From Spirochaetaceae bacterium (GTDB lineage Bacteria; Spirochaetota; Spirochaetia; SZUA-6; Bin103), in NCBI GenBank assembly GCA_026710565.1, contig JAPOQV010000372.1, positions 1 to 18,988 on the forward strand: a stretch of 18,988 nt of DNA, in the 5' to 3' direction. The position numbers and the translations under genes were made by a program. Below, one piece after another: positions 1 to 7,510 of this stretch; the stretch's first letter is position 1, and every line of letters begins with the position of its first letter. The notes beneath the pieces are model-generated. The model saw nothing but the letters and a program-made list of their open reading frames with translations, made no database searches and had not been told where the DNA came from.

Positions 1-2
1 AA

Positions 3-416
3 GGGGAGCGGGTCGAGCAGGGGCAGCCGATCTGCGAGGTGGAGACCGACAAGGCGCTGGTGCAGGTCGAGGCGCCGGCCGCGGGCACCCTGCGCAGGCA
101 GCTCATCGCCGCCGGGACGGAGGTGCCGCCGCTGACCATCGTCGCGCTGGTCGGCGACCCGGCCGAGCCGCTCCCGGATGTCGATCCGTTCGCGCGCACC
201 GCCGGTGGGCCGCAGTCGGCCGCGCCGGCGGCAGCGGGGCCGGCCGCGACGCCGTCGGCGGCGCAGTCCTCGGCCCCGGCCGGTGGGCGACCGGTCGCCT
301 CGCCACGGGCCAGGAGGCTGGCCGATGAGTTGGGCGTCGACCTGGGCACCGTCACCGGCACCGGGCCGGGCGGCAAGATCACCGATCGCGACGTCCAGCA
401 GGCGGCGGAGAGATGA
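3..416 (+). CDS. Lipoyl-attachment plus E3-binding (PSBD) domain protein, 5' partial, no acyltransferase domain
   Basis: The reading frame is open from the left edge, so the start lies outside the window; 137 codons are visible. Residues 1 to about 52 form the second half of a biotinyl/lipoyl domain with the ETDKA lipoyl-lysine motif. An Ala/Pro/Gly-rich flexible linker follows (about 53-97). The last 38 residues match a peripheral-subunit (E3)-binding domain: SPRARRLADELGVDL, then GTGPGGKITDRDV. Such domains are the N-terminal half of E2 acyltransferases of 2-oxoacid dehydrogenase complexes, where the lipoyl arm shuttles acyl groups and the PSBD docks dihydrolipoamide dehydrogenase. The frame stops directly after the PSBD, and no catalytic domain with an HxxxD motif follows. 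It is therefore either a dedicated lipoyl-carrier/E3-docking subunit or a truncated E2. The E1 and E3 genes would be expected to the left. Confidence 0.85.
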   Translation, partial: GERVEQGQPICEVETDKALVQVEAPAAGTLRRQLIAAGTEVPPLTIVALVGDPAEPLPDVDPFARTAGGPQSAAPAAAGPAATPSAAQSSAPAGGRPVASPRARRLADELGVDLGTVTGTGPGGKITDRDVQQAAER

Positions 417-474
417 CGCCGACAGCGGGACGGACACAAGGGGTGTCAGCAAGGACCCGCCGGGCGGCCGGCCG

Positions 475-831
475 GTGACCAGGGCCGACACGCCGGTCTT
501 CTTCGACTCGGACACCGTCGAGTGGCAGGCGCATCCGCTGTTCTCGCCGATCGACATCAAGGACCTGCAGCCGGGAGCCGCCCATCCGGCCGGCACGTTC
601 AGCCTGATGCGCGTCAAGGTGGCGGCCGGCGGCCGCATCGACCCGCACACCCATCCCGTGGAGACGGAGACAGCCTACGTGCTTCACGGCTCGGCCCGGC
701 TGCTCTGCCAGGGTGCGGCGACCGAGCTGCGCGCCGGCGGCGGCGTCTCCATCCCTCCCGGTCTGGAGCACTCGCTCGAAGCCGACGCGGAGGTCGAGTT
801 GCTCGCCATCCACACCCCGCCGCTGCGCTGA
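475..831 (+). CDS. Small single-domain cupin protein
   Basis: A 118-residue protein made of one cupin beta-barrel. Motif 1 reads GGRIDPHTHPVETETAYVLHG-like at residues 52-72, giving metal ligands H58, H60 and a glutamate at 63 or 65. Motif 2 is GGVSIPPGLEHS with the fourth ligand H99. Cupins of this size bind a divalent metal and act as isomerases, dioxygenases or sugar-binding regulators; nothing here fixes the substrate. The GTG at 475 is the most plausible start. The same frame is open back to 178 but there overlaps the lipoyl/PSBD gene and loses any cupin likeness. No strong Shine-Dalgarno is visible. The gene sits 58 nt after the lipoyl protein and may be cotranscribed with it. Its proximity to the sugar-type enzyme cassette suggests a role in carbohydrate or aromatic-acid metabolism, which is inference. 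Confidence 0.8.
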   Translation: MTRADTPVFFDSDTVEWQAHPLFSPIDIKDLQPGAAHPAGTFSLMRVKVAAGGRIDPHTHPVETETAYVLHGSARLLCQGAATELRAGGGVSIPPGLEHSLEADAEVELLAIHTPPLR

Positions 832-864
832 CCGCGCCCGCGGCCGTGGTAGGCTGACGGACCC

Positions 865-985
865 ATGGCGCTCGAAATGAGAACCGAATGCGAGAGGTGC
901 CACGCGCCCCAACTGCGGCGGCGAACTGGTCAGGCGCCCAACCCGACGCCCCGATCCCGAGCCGGAGGATACGATCGCCCGCTGA
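865..985 (+). pseudogene. Decayed DUF1272 gene (zinc-ribbon-like small protein) with internal deletion and frameshift
   Basis: From ATG 865 one frame reads MALEMRTECERCHA, the characteristic start of DUF1272 proteins including the first CxxC. From about 908 the +1-shifted frame reads PNCGGELVRRPTRRPDPEPE and runs to a TGA at 983-985; this is the characteristic C-terminal end of the family with the second C-containing knuckle. Intact members are about 55-70 residues and carry a central cysteine-rich stretch between these two parts. Here that stretch of roughly 25 residues is missing, and the two ends are fused out of frame near positions 900-908. I read this as a pseudogene produced by one internal deletion. 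The family match is from memory of the conserved ends, not a search. Confidence 0.7.
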
Positions 986-1037
986 ACGCCTGGGTGATGC
1001 ACGCGAGGGTGACCTGGGGTAGAATGTCCCCATCGAA

Positions 1038-1868
1038 CTGAAACTGGCCGGAGCGGACTTTACTTTTCCCTTGCTGTCGCATGACGACTCGCTGACGCTG
1101 ATCGCCATGCTGGGGCTGACCGGGGTCGACATCGGTCTGTTCGAGGACCGCTCGCACCTGTATCCCAGCCACGTGCTGGCCGACCCGCGGGCGTCCTCGG
1201 CCGAGCTGGTCGCCCGGGTGACCGGCAAGGGGCTGGCGATCGCGGACATCTTCCTGCAGACCGCCGGCTTCGACACCATGACCGTCAATCACCCCGACGC
1301 CGCCGAGCGGCGCGGCTCGCGCGACCTGTTCGAGCGCACGCTGGAGTTCGTCCAGCTCTGCGAGACCGGCCACATGACCATCCTGCCGGGGATCGAGTTC
1401 GACGGGGAATCGGCGGAGACGTCGCTGGCGCGCGCCGCCGAGGAGCTGTCGTGGCGGCTCGAGCGGGCTGCCGGCACCGGCGTCACCGTCAGCGTCGAGG
1501 CTCACGTCGGCTCCATCGTCCCGAATCCGGACGCGGCGCTGCGGCTGGTGGAGATGACGCCGGGGCTGACTCTGACCCTGGACTACACCCACTTCACCCG
1601 CGACGGCCTGCCCGACAGCGAATCGGAGAAGCTCGTCCCGCACGCGTCCCACTTTCACGCCCGCGGCGCGGCGGAGGGACGGCTGCAGGTCAAGTTCACG
1701 GAGAACGTCATCGACTACGCCGACGTGCTGCGCGCGCTCGACGCGGCGGACTACCGCGGCTGGGTCGGCGTGGAGTACGTCTGGCAGGACTGGGAGCGCA
1801 ACAACGAGGTCGACAACGTGTCGGAGACGATTCTGATGCGTGACTTCCTGCTGGCCAACTCGCCGTAG
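1038..1868 (+). CDS. TIM-barrel sugar phosphate isomerase/epimerase family protein (AP endonuclease 2-like)
   Basis: A xylose-isomerase-like TIM barrel of the AP_endonuc_2 superfamily, usually sugar isomerases or epimerases using a divalent metal. Visible family features are GIEFDGESAE, VSVEAHVGSI (glutamate ligand of the central strand), LTLDYTHFTRDG (Asp/His), HFHARGAAEG (His ligand) and GVEYVWQDWE (C-terminal Glu). The family-like N-terminal strand KLAGADFTFPLL is encoded from 1041, but no ATG, GTG or TTG precedes it after the in-frame stop at 1020-1022. The only candidate there is CTG 1038. TTG 1071 is a usual start codon but would remove the first strand. I take CTG 1038 (276 residues); TTG 1071 gives 265. 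The stop lies 20 nt before the SDR start at 1889, so the two are probably one operon. The substrate is unknown. Confidence 0.82.
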   Translation: MKLAGADFTFPLLSHDDSLTLIAMLGLTGVDIGLFEDRSHLYPSHVLADPRASSAELVARVTGKGLAIADIFLQTAGFDTMTVNHPDAAERRGSRDLFERTLEFVQLCETGHMTILPGIEFDGESAETSLARAAEELSWRLERAAGTGVTVSVEAHVGSIVPNPDAALRLVEMTPGLTLTLDYTHFTRDGLPDSESEKLVPHASHFHARGAAEGRLQVKFTENVIDYADVLRALDAADYRGWVGVEYVWQDWERNNEVDNVSETILMRDFLLANSP

Positions 1869-1888
1869 GCAGCCTCATGGGGGCTGGC

Positions 1889-2653
1889 ATGCGCGTCGAC
1901 GGCCGGATCGCGATCGTCACCGGAGCGGGACGCGGTATCGGCGCCGCCATCGCGGAGACGTTGGCCGGCGCCGGAGCCACGGTGATGGTCAGCGACATCG
2001 AGGGCGACTTGGCCGAGGCCCAGGCCGCCCGCATCCGCGCCGCCGGCCGCAGCACCGACTCGAACAGGGCGGATGCGATCGCCGCCGACGTCAGCAAACC
2101 GGCTGAGTGCGACCGCGTTGCGGAGCAGACCGAGCGCCGGCACGGCGCGGTGCACATCCTGGTCAACTGCGCGGCGATCTGCCCGCGCATCGACATCCCC
2201 GACATGACCGAGCCTGACTACGACCGCATCATGGACACCAACCTCAAGTCCGTGTACTTCCTGAGCCGGGCCGCCGGCCGGGCCATGCGGCGCGCCGGCT
2301 GGGGTCGCATCGTCAACATTGCCTCGGTCGGTGCGCGCACCGGTGGCATACACCGCGTCACCGTCTACGCCGCCAGCAAGGCAGCCATCATCTCGATGAC
2401 CAAGGGGTTCGCCCGGCACCACGCTCCGGACGGCATCCTGGTCAACGCGGTGGCGCCCGGCGCCGTGGACACGCGCCTGATCCGCATGCTGCCGCCGGAG
2501 GACCAGCAGGCCACCGTCGACGCGATCCCCCTGAAGCGGCTGGCCGACCCGCGGGAGATCGCGCGCGCGGTGCTGTTCCTGGCCTCCGATGCAAACACGT
2601 ACATCACGGGGGCCACCACCGACGTCAACGGCGGCTCCTTCATGCCGGACTGA
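1889..2653 (+). CDS. SDR family NAD(P)-dependent oxidoreductase
   Basis: A classical short-chain dehydrogenase/reductase of 254 residues, the usual family length. The Rossmann cofactor motif TGAGRGIG lies at residues 11-18. An NCAA motif follows (NAG-type, residue 93 on), then the catalytic serine in VNIASVG (S146) and the YAASK motif (Y160, K164). PGAVDT and the C-terminal GATTDVNGGSFMPD are typical of FabG-like members. It would oxidise or reduce a hydroxyl/ketone group on a small substrate in the cytoplasm. ATG 1889 is preferred because GGGGG lies 6 nt upstream; an in-frame ATG at 1877 would add MGAG. The gene lies between the TIM-barrel protein and the enolase-superfamily gene, so it probably supplies the redox step of the same pathway. 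The stretch around residues 50-68 is slightly longer than in most relatives. Confidence 0.9.
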   Translation: MRVDGRIAIVTGAGRGIGAAIAETLAGAGATVMVSDIEGDLAEAQAARIRAAGRSTDSNRADAIAADVSKPAECDRVAEQTERRHGAVHILVNCAAICPRIDIPDMTEPDYDRIMDTNLKSVYFLSRAAGRAMRRAGWGRIVNIASVGARTGGIHRVTVYAASKAAIISMTKGFARHHAPDGILVNAVAPGAVDTRLIRMLPPEDQQATVDAIPLKRLADPREIARAVLFLASDANTYITGATTDVNGGSFMPD

Positions 2654-2677
2654 CCCGGTGCAACGGGGTGTGTTGAG

Positions 2678-3811
2678 ATGAAGATTGTCGAGGTGCGCGC
2701 CTATCCGCAGCGTTACCAGGAGCCCAACGACCGCATGATGTGGCGCCACGTCACACTGGCCCGGATCACCACCGACTCCGGCCACGTCGGCTGGGGCGAG
2801 TGCATCTCGCAGTGGCCGGAGGCGGCGCTGGCGGTCAGGATCCTGATCGAGCAGGGACTCGGTCCGGCGGTGCTGCTCGGCAGGAACCCGCTCGACAACG
2901 GCGCGCTGTTCGCGGCCATGAAGGCGCACGACTGGTGGTACGGCGACACCGGCATGGCCAACTTCGCGGTCAGCGCCCTGGACGTCGCCCTCTGGGACCT
3001 CAAGGGCAAGATCCTCGGGCAGCCCGTGCACCGCCTGCTCGGCGGCAAGGTGAACGACCGGCTGCGCGCCTGCGCGAGCACGCACCCCTCGAAGGCCGAC
3101 CTGCAGGATCTGGCGGACGAGCTGGCCGCGCACGCCGACGACGGCTACACGGCCGTCAAGGTCGGCTTCGGCAAGGCCGGCGACGCCGCGCTCGGCGTCG
3201 ATCCCCGGCGCGACATCGCCTACGTGCGCACCGTCCGGCAGACGATCGGCGAGGAAGTCGACTTCATCGTCGACGTCGGCAACAAGACCCGCTGGGACTA
3301 CGCCTCCGGCGTGCGCATGGCGCGGGCGTTCGAGGAGTACCGGCTGCGCTGGCTGGAGGACCCGTTCCAGCCCACCGACGTGGCCGCCTACCGGCACCTG
3401 CGGGAGGCGATCGAGACGCAGATCGGGGCCGGCGAGCGCTCCTGGCAGGCCTCGGACTACCGGCGCCTGATCGAGCTGGGCGTGGCCGACGTCTACCTGG
3501 TCGACCCGGGCCGCGCCGACGGCGTCACCGGCTACAAGCAGGTCATGGACCTCACCGCGCAGGCGCACTTGTTCTTCAACGCCCACTCGTGGAGCAGCGC
3601 CATCAACACCGCCGCCTCCATTCACGCGACCGCCACCGGCGCCAACTACATCGTCTTCGAGCTCAAGCCCGTGCCGAGCCCGCTGCAGCACGAGCTGGTG
3701 CGGGAACCGTTCGAGCAGCGCGACGGCTGGATTACGGTGCCGGACAGCCCCGGCCTGGGGGTCGAGATCGACGAGGAGGTGGTGGAGCGCTATGGGTTCA
3801 CCTCCGTCTAG
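2678..3811 (+). CDS. Enolase superfamily protein, mandelate racemase/muconate lactonizing enzyme group (acid-sugar dehydratase-like)
   Basis: A 377-residue protein with the N-terminal capping domain (about 1-120, MKIVEVRAYP start) and a modified TIM barrel. Expected metal ligands are visible: D199 (VDVGN), E227 (WLEDPF) and E253 (GAGERSW). A candidate general-base dyad is H303 (FFNAHSW) with D276 (YLVDPGRADG), as in mandelate-racemase and glucarate/gluconate dehydratase groups. K161 (TAVKVGFGK) occupies the first Lys of the usual KxK motif, but the second position is glycine, which suggests chemistry from the His side. Such enzymes abstract the alpha proton of a carboxylate and commonly dehydrate acid sugars to 2-keto-3-deoxy acids. 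It starts 24 nt after the SDR stop and overlaps the next gene by 20 nt, so it belongs to the same operon. The exact substrate is not deducible. Confidence 0.9.
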   Translation: MKIVEVRAYPQRYQEPNDRMMWRHVTLARITTDSGHVGWGECISQWPEAALAVRILIEQGLGPAVLLGRNPLDNGALFAAMKAHDWWYGDTGMANFAVSALDVALWDLKGKILGQPVHRLLGGKVNDRLRACASTHPSKADLQDLADELAAHADDGYTAVKVGFGKAGDAALGVDPRRDIAYVRTVRQTIGEEVDFIVDVGNKTRWDYASGVRMARAFEEYRLRWLEDPFQPTDVAAYRHLREAIETQIGAGERSWQASDYRRLIELGVADVYLVDPGRADGVTGYKQVMDLTAQAHLFFNAHSWSSAINTAASIHATATGANYIVFELKPVPSPLQHELVREPFEQRDGWITVPDSPGLGVEIDEEVVERYGFTSV

Positions 3812-5012
3812 TCGCTCGAGGCCGACGGCGTCGGCCATGGACCGGCTGGGCACGGAGACGGCCTTCGCGGTTTCGGCCGATGCGGCCGCGTGGGCGGCGC
3901 AGGGCCATCGCGTCTATCCGTTCCACCTGGGCGACATCAACCTGCGTACGCCTCTGAACATCATCGAGGCCGCCGAGCGCGCCATGCGGGACGGCAAGAC
4001 CGGCTACACGCCCGCTCCGGGCATCCCCGAGCTGCGCGAGGCGCTGGCGGACGGGATCGGGGCGGCGCGCGGCGTGAGCTACGGCCCCGAGCACGTGTCC
4101 GTGCAGCCGGGAGCCAAGCCGATCATCGGCAAGCTGCTGATGAGCGTCATGAACCCGGGCGAGGAGGTCGTGTACCCCAACCCCGGGTACCCGATCTACG
4201 AGTCGCAGGTCGACTACCTTGGGGGACGCGGACGCCCCTACGCCTACGTCGAGGAGGCCGATGGCTTCCGCATCGACCGCACTTCGGTGGAGGCCGCGCT
4301 CAGCGACGCGACCCGCGTGCTGATCGTCAACGGCCAGCACAACCCCACCGGCGCCGACGCGTCGGCCGACGAGATCGCCTGGCTGGCCGGGATCGCACGC
4401 GAGCGCGACCTGTGGGTGCTGGCCGACGAGCCCTACTTCGACATCCGCTACGGCGGCTCGAGCCGCAGCCTGGTCTCCGAGCCGGAGATGGTCGAGCGCA
4501 CCGTCATCGGCTACACCTTCTCCAAGACCTACGCCATGACCGGCTGGCGGCTGGGCGCCGCGATCGGCCCGGCCCGCGTCATCGACCTGATCAACAAGCT
4601 CAACACCAACCAGGAGTCGTGCACCTGCGGGTTCATTCAGCACGCCGGGGTGGAGGCGCTGCAGGGTGACCAGTCCGGGGCGCGCGACATCCTGGCCACG
4701 CTGCGCGAGCGGCGTGACGTCGTCGTCGACGGCCTGACCGCCATCGACGGCGTCAGCGTCCATCGCGCCACCGCCACCTTCTACCTGTTCGTGGACGTCA
4801 CCGGCGTCTACGGGCGTCTCGGCTACGACGACCCGCAGGCATTCCGCACCGACGCGCTCCGTGAGACCGGGGTGTCGTTCTGCTCGCGCACCCACTTCGG
4901 GAGAGCGCTGGCCGGCGAGCAGCGAGTCTACGTGCGCTTCGCCTACTCCGGCATCGACGCCGCCGATGCGGCCGAGGGGCTGGCCGCGCTCAAGGAGTAC
5001 TGGGGGCGGTAG
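3792..5012 (+). CDS. Pyridoxal-phosphate-dependent aminotransferase, class I/II
   Basis: A 406-residue fold-type I aminotransferase. The PLP-binding lysine is K245 in TFSKTYAMTGWR. The ring-contacting aspartate and tyrosine are D212 and Y215 (LADEPYFD), the NPTG motif is at 184-187 and the conserved arginine of MTGWR is R253. The closest general likeness is to aspartate/LL-diaminopimelate-type aminotransferases; the amino donor and acceptor are unknown. ATG 3792 lies inside the end of the preceding gene and has a GGTGGAG sequence 4-5 nt upstream, within an even stronger AGGAGGT run, so translational coupling is likely. ATG 3837 (second Met) is an alternative that would avoid the overlap but has no ribosome-binding site. 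It could aminate or deaminate a 2-oxo acid made by the dehydratase upstream. A weak 6-bp hairpin (5014-5030) lies at its end. Confidence 0.9.
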   Translation: MGSPPSSRSRPTASAMDRLGTETAFAVSADAAAWAAQGHRVYPFHLGDINLRTPLNIIEAAERAMRDGKTGYTPAPGIPELREALADGIGAARGVSYGPEHVSVQPGAKPIIGKLLMSVMNPGEEVVYPNPGYPIYESQVDYLGGRGRPYAYVEEADGFRIDRTSVEAALSDATRVLIVNGQHNPTGADASADEIAWLAGIARERDLWVLADEPYFDIRYGGSSRSLVSEPEMVERTVIGYTFSKTYAMTGWRLGAAIGPARVIDLINKLNTNQESCTCGFIQHAGVEALQGDQSGARDILATLRERRDVVVDGLTAIDGVSVHRATATFYLFVDVTGVYGRLGYDDPQAFRTDALRETGVSFCSRTHFGRALAGEQRVYVRFAYSGIDAADAAEGLAALKEYWGR

Positions 5013-5028
5013 GAGTCGGCTCGACCGG

Positions 5029-6216
5029 CTACCCGATGACGCCGTGCTGCCGGCCGACGCGGGCGAACGCCTCGATCGCCCGGTCCAGGTGGGCTCGCTC
5101 GTGCGCGGCCGAGATCTGCACGCGGATCCGCGCCTGCCCCTCCGGCACCACCGGATAGGAGAAGCCGATCACGTAGATCCCCTCGGCCAGCAGGTCGGCG
5201 GCCATCGCCTGCGCCAGCGGCGCCTCGTACAGCATGATCGGCACGATCGGGTGCACGCCGGGCCGGATGTCGAAGCCGGCTGACGTCATCGCGTCCCGGA
5301 AGTAGGCGGTGTTCTCCGCCAGCCGGTCGCGCAGGTTCGTCGTCTCGTCCAGCCGTTCCAGCACCGCGAGCCCGGCCGCAGCCAGGGACGGCGGCAGCGA
5401 GTTGCTGAACAGGTACGGCCGCGAGCGCTGCCGCAACAGCTCCACGATCGGCCCGCGCGCCGCGGTGAACCCGCCGGAGGCGCCGCCCAGCGCCTTGCCG
5501 AGCGTGCTGGTGATGACGTCGATCTCGCCCAGCACGCCGCAATGCTCGATCGAGCCGCGGCCGGTGGCGCCGATGAAGCCGGTGGCGTGCGAGTCGTCCA
5601 CCATCACCAGCGCGTCGTGCGCGCGCGCCAGCTCGACGATGCGGTCCAGCGGGGCGATGTCGCCGTCCATGGAGAACACGCCGTCGGTGGCGATCAGCCG
5701 CAGCCGCGCGCCGGCGGCCTCCTTCAGCTTCGCCTCCAGGTCGTCCAGGTCGGCGTGCGCGTAGCGGTAGCGGGCCGCCTTGCACAGGCGGATGCCGTCG
5801 ATGATCGACGCGTGGTTGAGCGCGTCGGAGAGCACGGCGTCGCCTTCCTGGAGCAGCGTCTCGAACAGGCCGCCGTTGGCGTCGAAGCAGGAGGTGTAGA
5901 GGATGGCGTCGTCGGTCCCCAGGAAGCGCGCCAGCGCCTGCTCCAGCCGCTTGTGCAGGTCCTGCGTGCCGCAGATGAAGCGCACGGAGGACAGCCCGAA
6001 GCCGTGCGTGCGCAGCGCCTCGGCCGCCGCGTCGATCACCGCCGGGTCGCTGGACAGTCCCAGGTAGTTGTTGGCGCAGAAGTTGAGCACTTCCGCGTCC
6101 GATCCCACCTGTATCGCCACTCCCTGCGGCGAGGTGATGACGCGCTCGTCCTTGTACAGGCCGGCGTCGCGGATCTGCTCCAGGGTGGGCTGAATCACGC
6201 TGTCGATGGTTGCCAT
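5029..6216 (-). CDS. kbl: Glycine C-acetyltransferase (2-amino-3-ketobutyrate CoA ligase)
   Basis: A 395-residue alpha-oxoamine synthase, close to the usual 398 or so. It cleaves 2-amino-3-ketobutyrate with CoA to glycine and acetyl-CoA, the second step of threonine catabolism. Visible features are [14 protein letters not shown] near residue 45, the [18 protein letters not shown] substrate/PLP region, H135 (NHASIIDG) stacking on [11 protein letters not shown] (residues 207-214) and the PLP lysine K241 in [15 protein letters not shown] 6216 gives the standard N-terminus. Its start follows the tdh stop by only 7 nt, so tdh-kbl form one operon. The neighbouring dehydrogenase makes the Kbl assignment over other alpha-oxoamine synthases (8-amino-7-oxononanoate or 5-aminolevulinate synthase) very likely. 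The gene is convergent with the aminotransferase, their stops 16 nt apart. Confidence 0.95.
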   Translation of the reverse strand: MATIDSVIQPTLEQIRDAGLYKDERVITSPQGVAIQVGSDAEVLNFCANNYLGLSSDPAVIDAAAEALRTHGFGLSSVRFICGTQDLHKRLEQALARFLGTDDAILYTSCFDANGGLFETLLQEGDAVLSDALNHASIIDGIRLCKAARYRYAHADLDDLEAKLKEAAGARLRLIATDGVFSMDGDIAPLDRIVELARAHDALVMVDDSHATGFIGATGRGSIEHCGVLGEIDVITSTLGKALGGASGGFTAARGPIVELLRQRSRPYLFSNSLPPSLAAAGLAVLERLDETTNLRDRLAENTAYFRDAMTSAGFDIRPGVHPIVPIMLYEAPLAQAMAADLLAEGIYVIGFSYPVVPEGQARIRVQISAAHERAHLDRAIEAFARVGRQHGVIG

Positions 6217-6223
6217 GAGGCGG

Positions 6224-7252
6224 TTACTCCTTGATGTCCAGAACGATCTTGCCGCAGCGGCCGGCGGCCATCGCAGCGAAGCCCTCTTCGAAGTCGCTCA
6301 GGGACAGCCGGTGCGTCAGCACCGGCGAGACGTCCAGGCCGCTGCGCAGCATCTGCGTCATCTTGTACCAGGTCTCGTACATCTCCCGTCCGTAGATGCC
6401 CTTGATCCGCAGGCTCTTGAGGATCACCTGGTTCCAGTCGATGGTGGTGGACTCCGGCAGGAAGCCGAGCAGGGCGATCTGGCCTCCGTTGTACATGTTG
6501 GCCAGCATGCTCCGGAACGCATCGGAGTTGCCGGACACCTCGATGCCGCGATCGAAGCCGTTCGACATGCCGAGCTGCTCCACGGCCCCCTCCACCGAGT
6601 CGCGGGACACGTTGACGGCGAGCGAGGCGCCCATCAATCGGGCCAGCTCCAGCCGGTAGTCGTTGACGTCGGTGACCACCACGTGGCGGGCGCCCAGGTG
6701 GCGGCAGATCGCCGCGGCCATCACCCCGATCGGGCCGGCGCCGGTGATCAGCACGTCCTCGGCCACCAGGTCGAACGACAGGGCGCAGTGCGTGGCGTTG
6801 CCCAGCGGGTCCAGGAAGGCGGCGATCTCGGTCGGAATGCTGTCGTGGATCGGCCACAGGTTGCTCTCCGGCATCACCACCAGCTCGGCGAAGGCGCCGT
6901 CGCGGTGGACGCCCACCCCCTTGGTGAGGTGGCACAGGTGCGGTTTGCCGGCGCGGCAGTTGCGACACAGGCCGCAGGTGATGTGCCCCTCGCCCGAGAC
7001 CCGGTCGCCCACCCGGTGCAGCGTCGCGCCGGGCCCCAGCGCGACCACCTCGCCCACGAACTCGTGGCCCAGCACCAGCGGCGGCTCGACGACGCTCCGC
7101 GCCCACTCGTCCCAGTGGTAGATGTGCAGGTCGGTCCCGCACACCGCCGCCTTGATGACGCGGACCAGCACCTCCTTCGGGCCGGGCTCGGGCTCCCGCA
7201 CCTCGGTCAGCGTCAGGCCGGGGCCGGCCGCCTCCTTGAGCAGTGCTTTCAT
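6224..7252 (-). CDS. tdh: L-threonine 3-dehydrogenase (zinc, NAD-dependent)
   Basis: A medium-chain dehydrogenase that oxidises L-threonine to 2-amino-3-ketobutyrate, the substrate of the following kbl product. With ATG 7252 it has 342 residues ([10 protein letters not shown] start), against 341 in Escherichia coli. Catalytic-zinc residues C38, H63 and E64 ([17 protein letters not shown]) and structural-zinc cysteines C93, C96, C99 and C107 fall at the same numbers as I recall for the E. coli enzyme. The NAD-binding GAGPIG is at 171-176, and an acidic VVVTDVND strand end follows. A GTG at 7279 would add nine residues but has no support from the family. No Shine-Dalgarno is evident. A TACACT -10-like box (7268-7273 on this strand) 15 nt before the ATG hints at a very short leader. 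Confidence 0.95.
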   Translation of the reverse strand: MKALLKEAAGPGLTLTEVREPEPGPKEVLVRVIKAAVCGTDLHIYHWDEWARSVVEPPLVLGHEFVGEVVALGPGATLHRVGDRVSGEGHITCGLCRNCRAGKPHLCHLTKGVGVHRDGAFAELVVMPESNLWPIHDSIPTEIAAFLDPLGNATHCALSFDLVAEDVLITGAGPIGVMAAAICRHLGARHVVVTDVNDYRLELARLMGASLAVNVSRDSVEGAVEQLGMSNGFDRGIEVSGNSDAFRSMLANMYNGGQIALLGFLPESTTIDWNQVILKSLRIKGIYGREMYETWYKMTQMLRSGLDVSPVLTHRLSLSDFEEGFAAMAAGRCGKIVLDIKE

Positions 7253-7310
7253 GGATGGCCGGCCGACAGTGTAGCGCACCGGCGGCCCGAGGCTATGACG
7301 GCGTGCAGCG

Positions 7311-7424
7311 ATGAGGACGACACTGGAAGAGCGGCAGATCGAGCGTTACCGGGAGCGGGGCTTCCTGCGCCTTGACGGGTTTCTGTCCGCGGACGAGCTG
7401 GCGGAGCTCACCGACGCGGGAAGG
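7311..7424 (+). pseudogene. N-terminal fragment of a phytanoyl-CoA dioxygenase (PhyH)-like gene
   Basis: ATG 7311 opens a frame whose first 38 residues ([18 protein letters not shown], then LSADELAELTDA) are the typical opening of PhyH-family Fe(II)/2-oxoglutarate dioxygenases. After about position 7424 all likeness ends. The frame continues to a stop at 7665-7667, but there it overlaps the nucleotidyltransferase gene and its promoter and reads as noise. Complete family members are about 250-300 residues with an HxD...H iron site, none of which is present. I interpret this as a truncated remnant whose 3' part was replaced by, or lost next to, the toxin-antitoxin cassette. Confidence 0.6.
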
Positions 7425-7464
7425 CCGGGGCGGGACGCTTGGGGTCAACGCCACAACGTCACGT

Positions 7465-7494
7465 CTGACGCTCGGCGGCGACACGGGGTAGACT
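7465..7494 (+). promoter_or_regulatory. Putative promoter of the MNT/HEPN pair
   Basis: A -35-like CTGACG (7465-7470) and a -10-like TAGACT (7489-7494) are separated by 18 bp. Transcription would start near 7501. A GGAGGG ribosome-binding site (7499-7504) follows, 6 nt before ATG 7511. Assigned by eye only. Confidence 0.45.
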
Positions 7495-7510
7495 GGCCGG
7501 AGGGACTGCC

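Noticed and set aside
178..831. A longer open frame that would fuse an Arg/Pro-rich leader to the cupin
   Set aside because: The leader overlaps the lipoyl/PSBD gene out of frame, has shadow-frame composition (Arg, Pro, Ser) and no domain; the cupin starts at GTG 475.
1751..3853. A 700-codon open frame on the minus strand opposite the SDR and enolase-superfamily genes
   Set aside because: It is antisense to two well-supported enzymes, its translation is low-complexity (Gly, Val, Asp, Arg) with no domain, and such frames are expected in high-GC DNA.
5014..5030. Hairpin AGTCGG-CTCGA-CCGGCT between the convergent aminotransferase and kbl genes
   Set aside because: Only 6 bp with a wobble pair and no T-run on either side, and it runs into the kbl stop codon; too weak to call a terminator.
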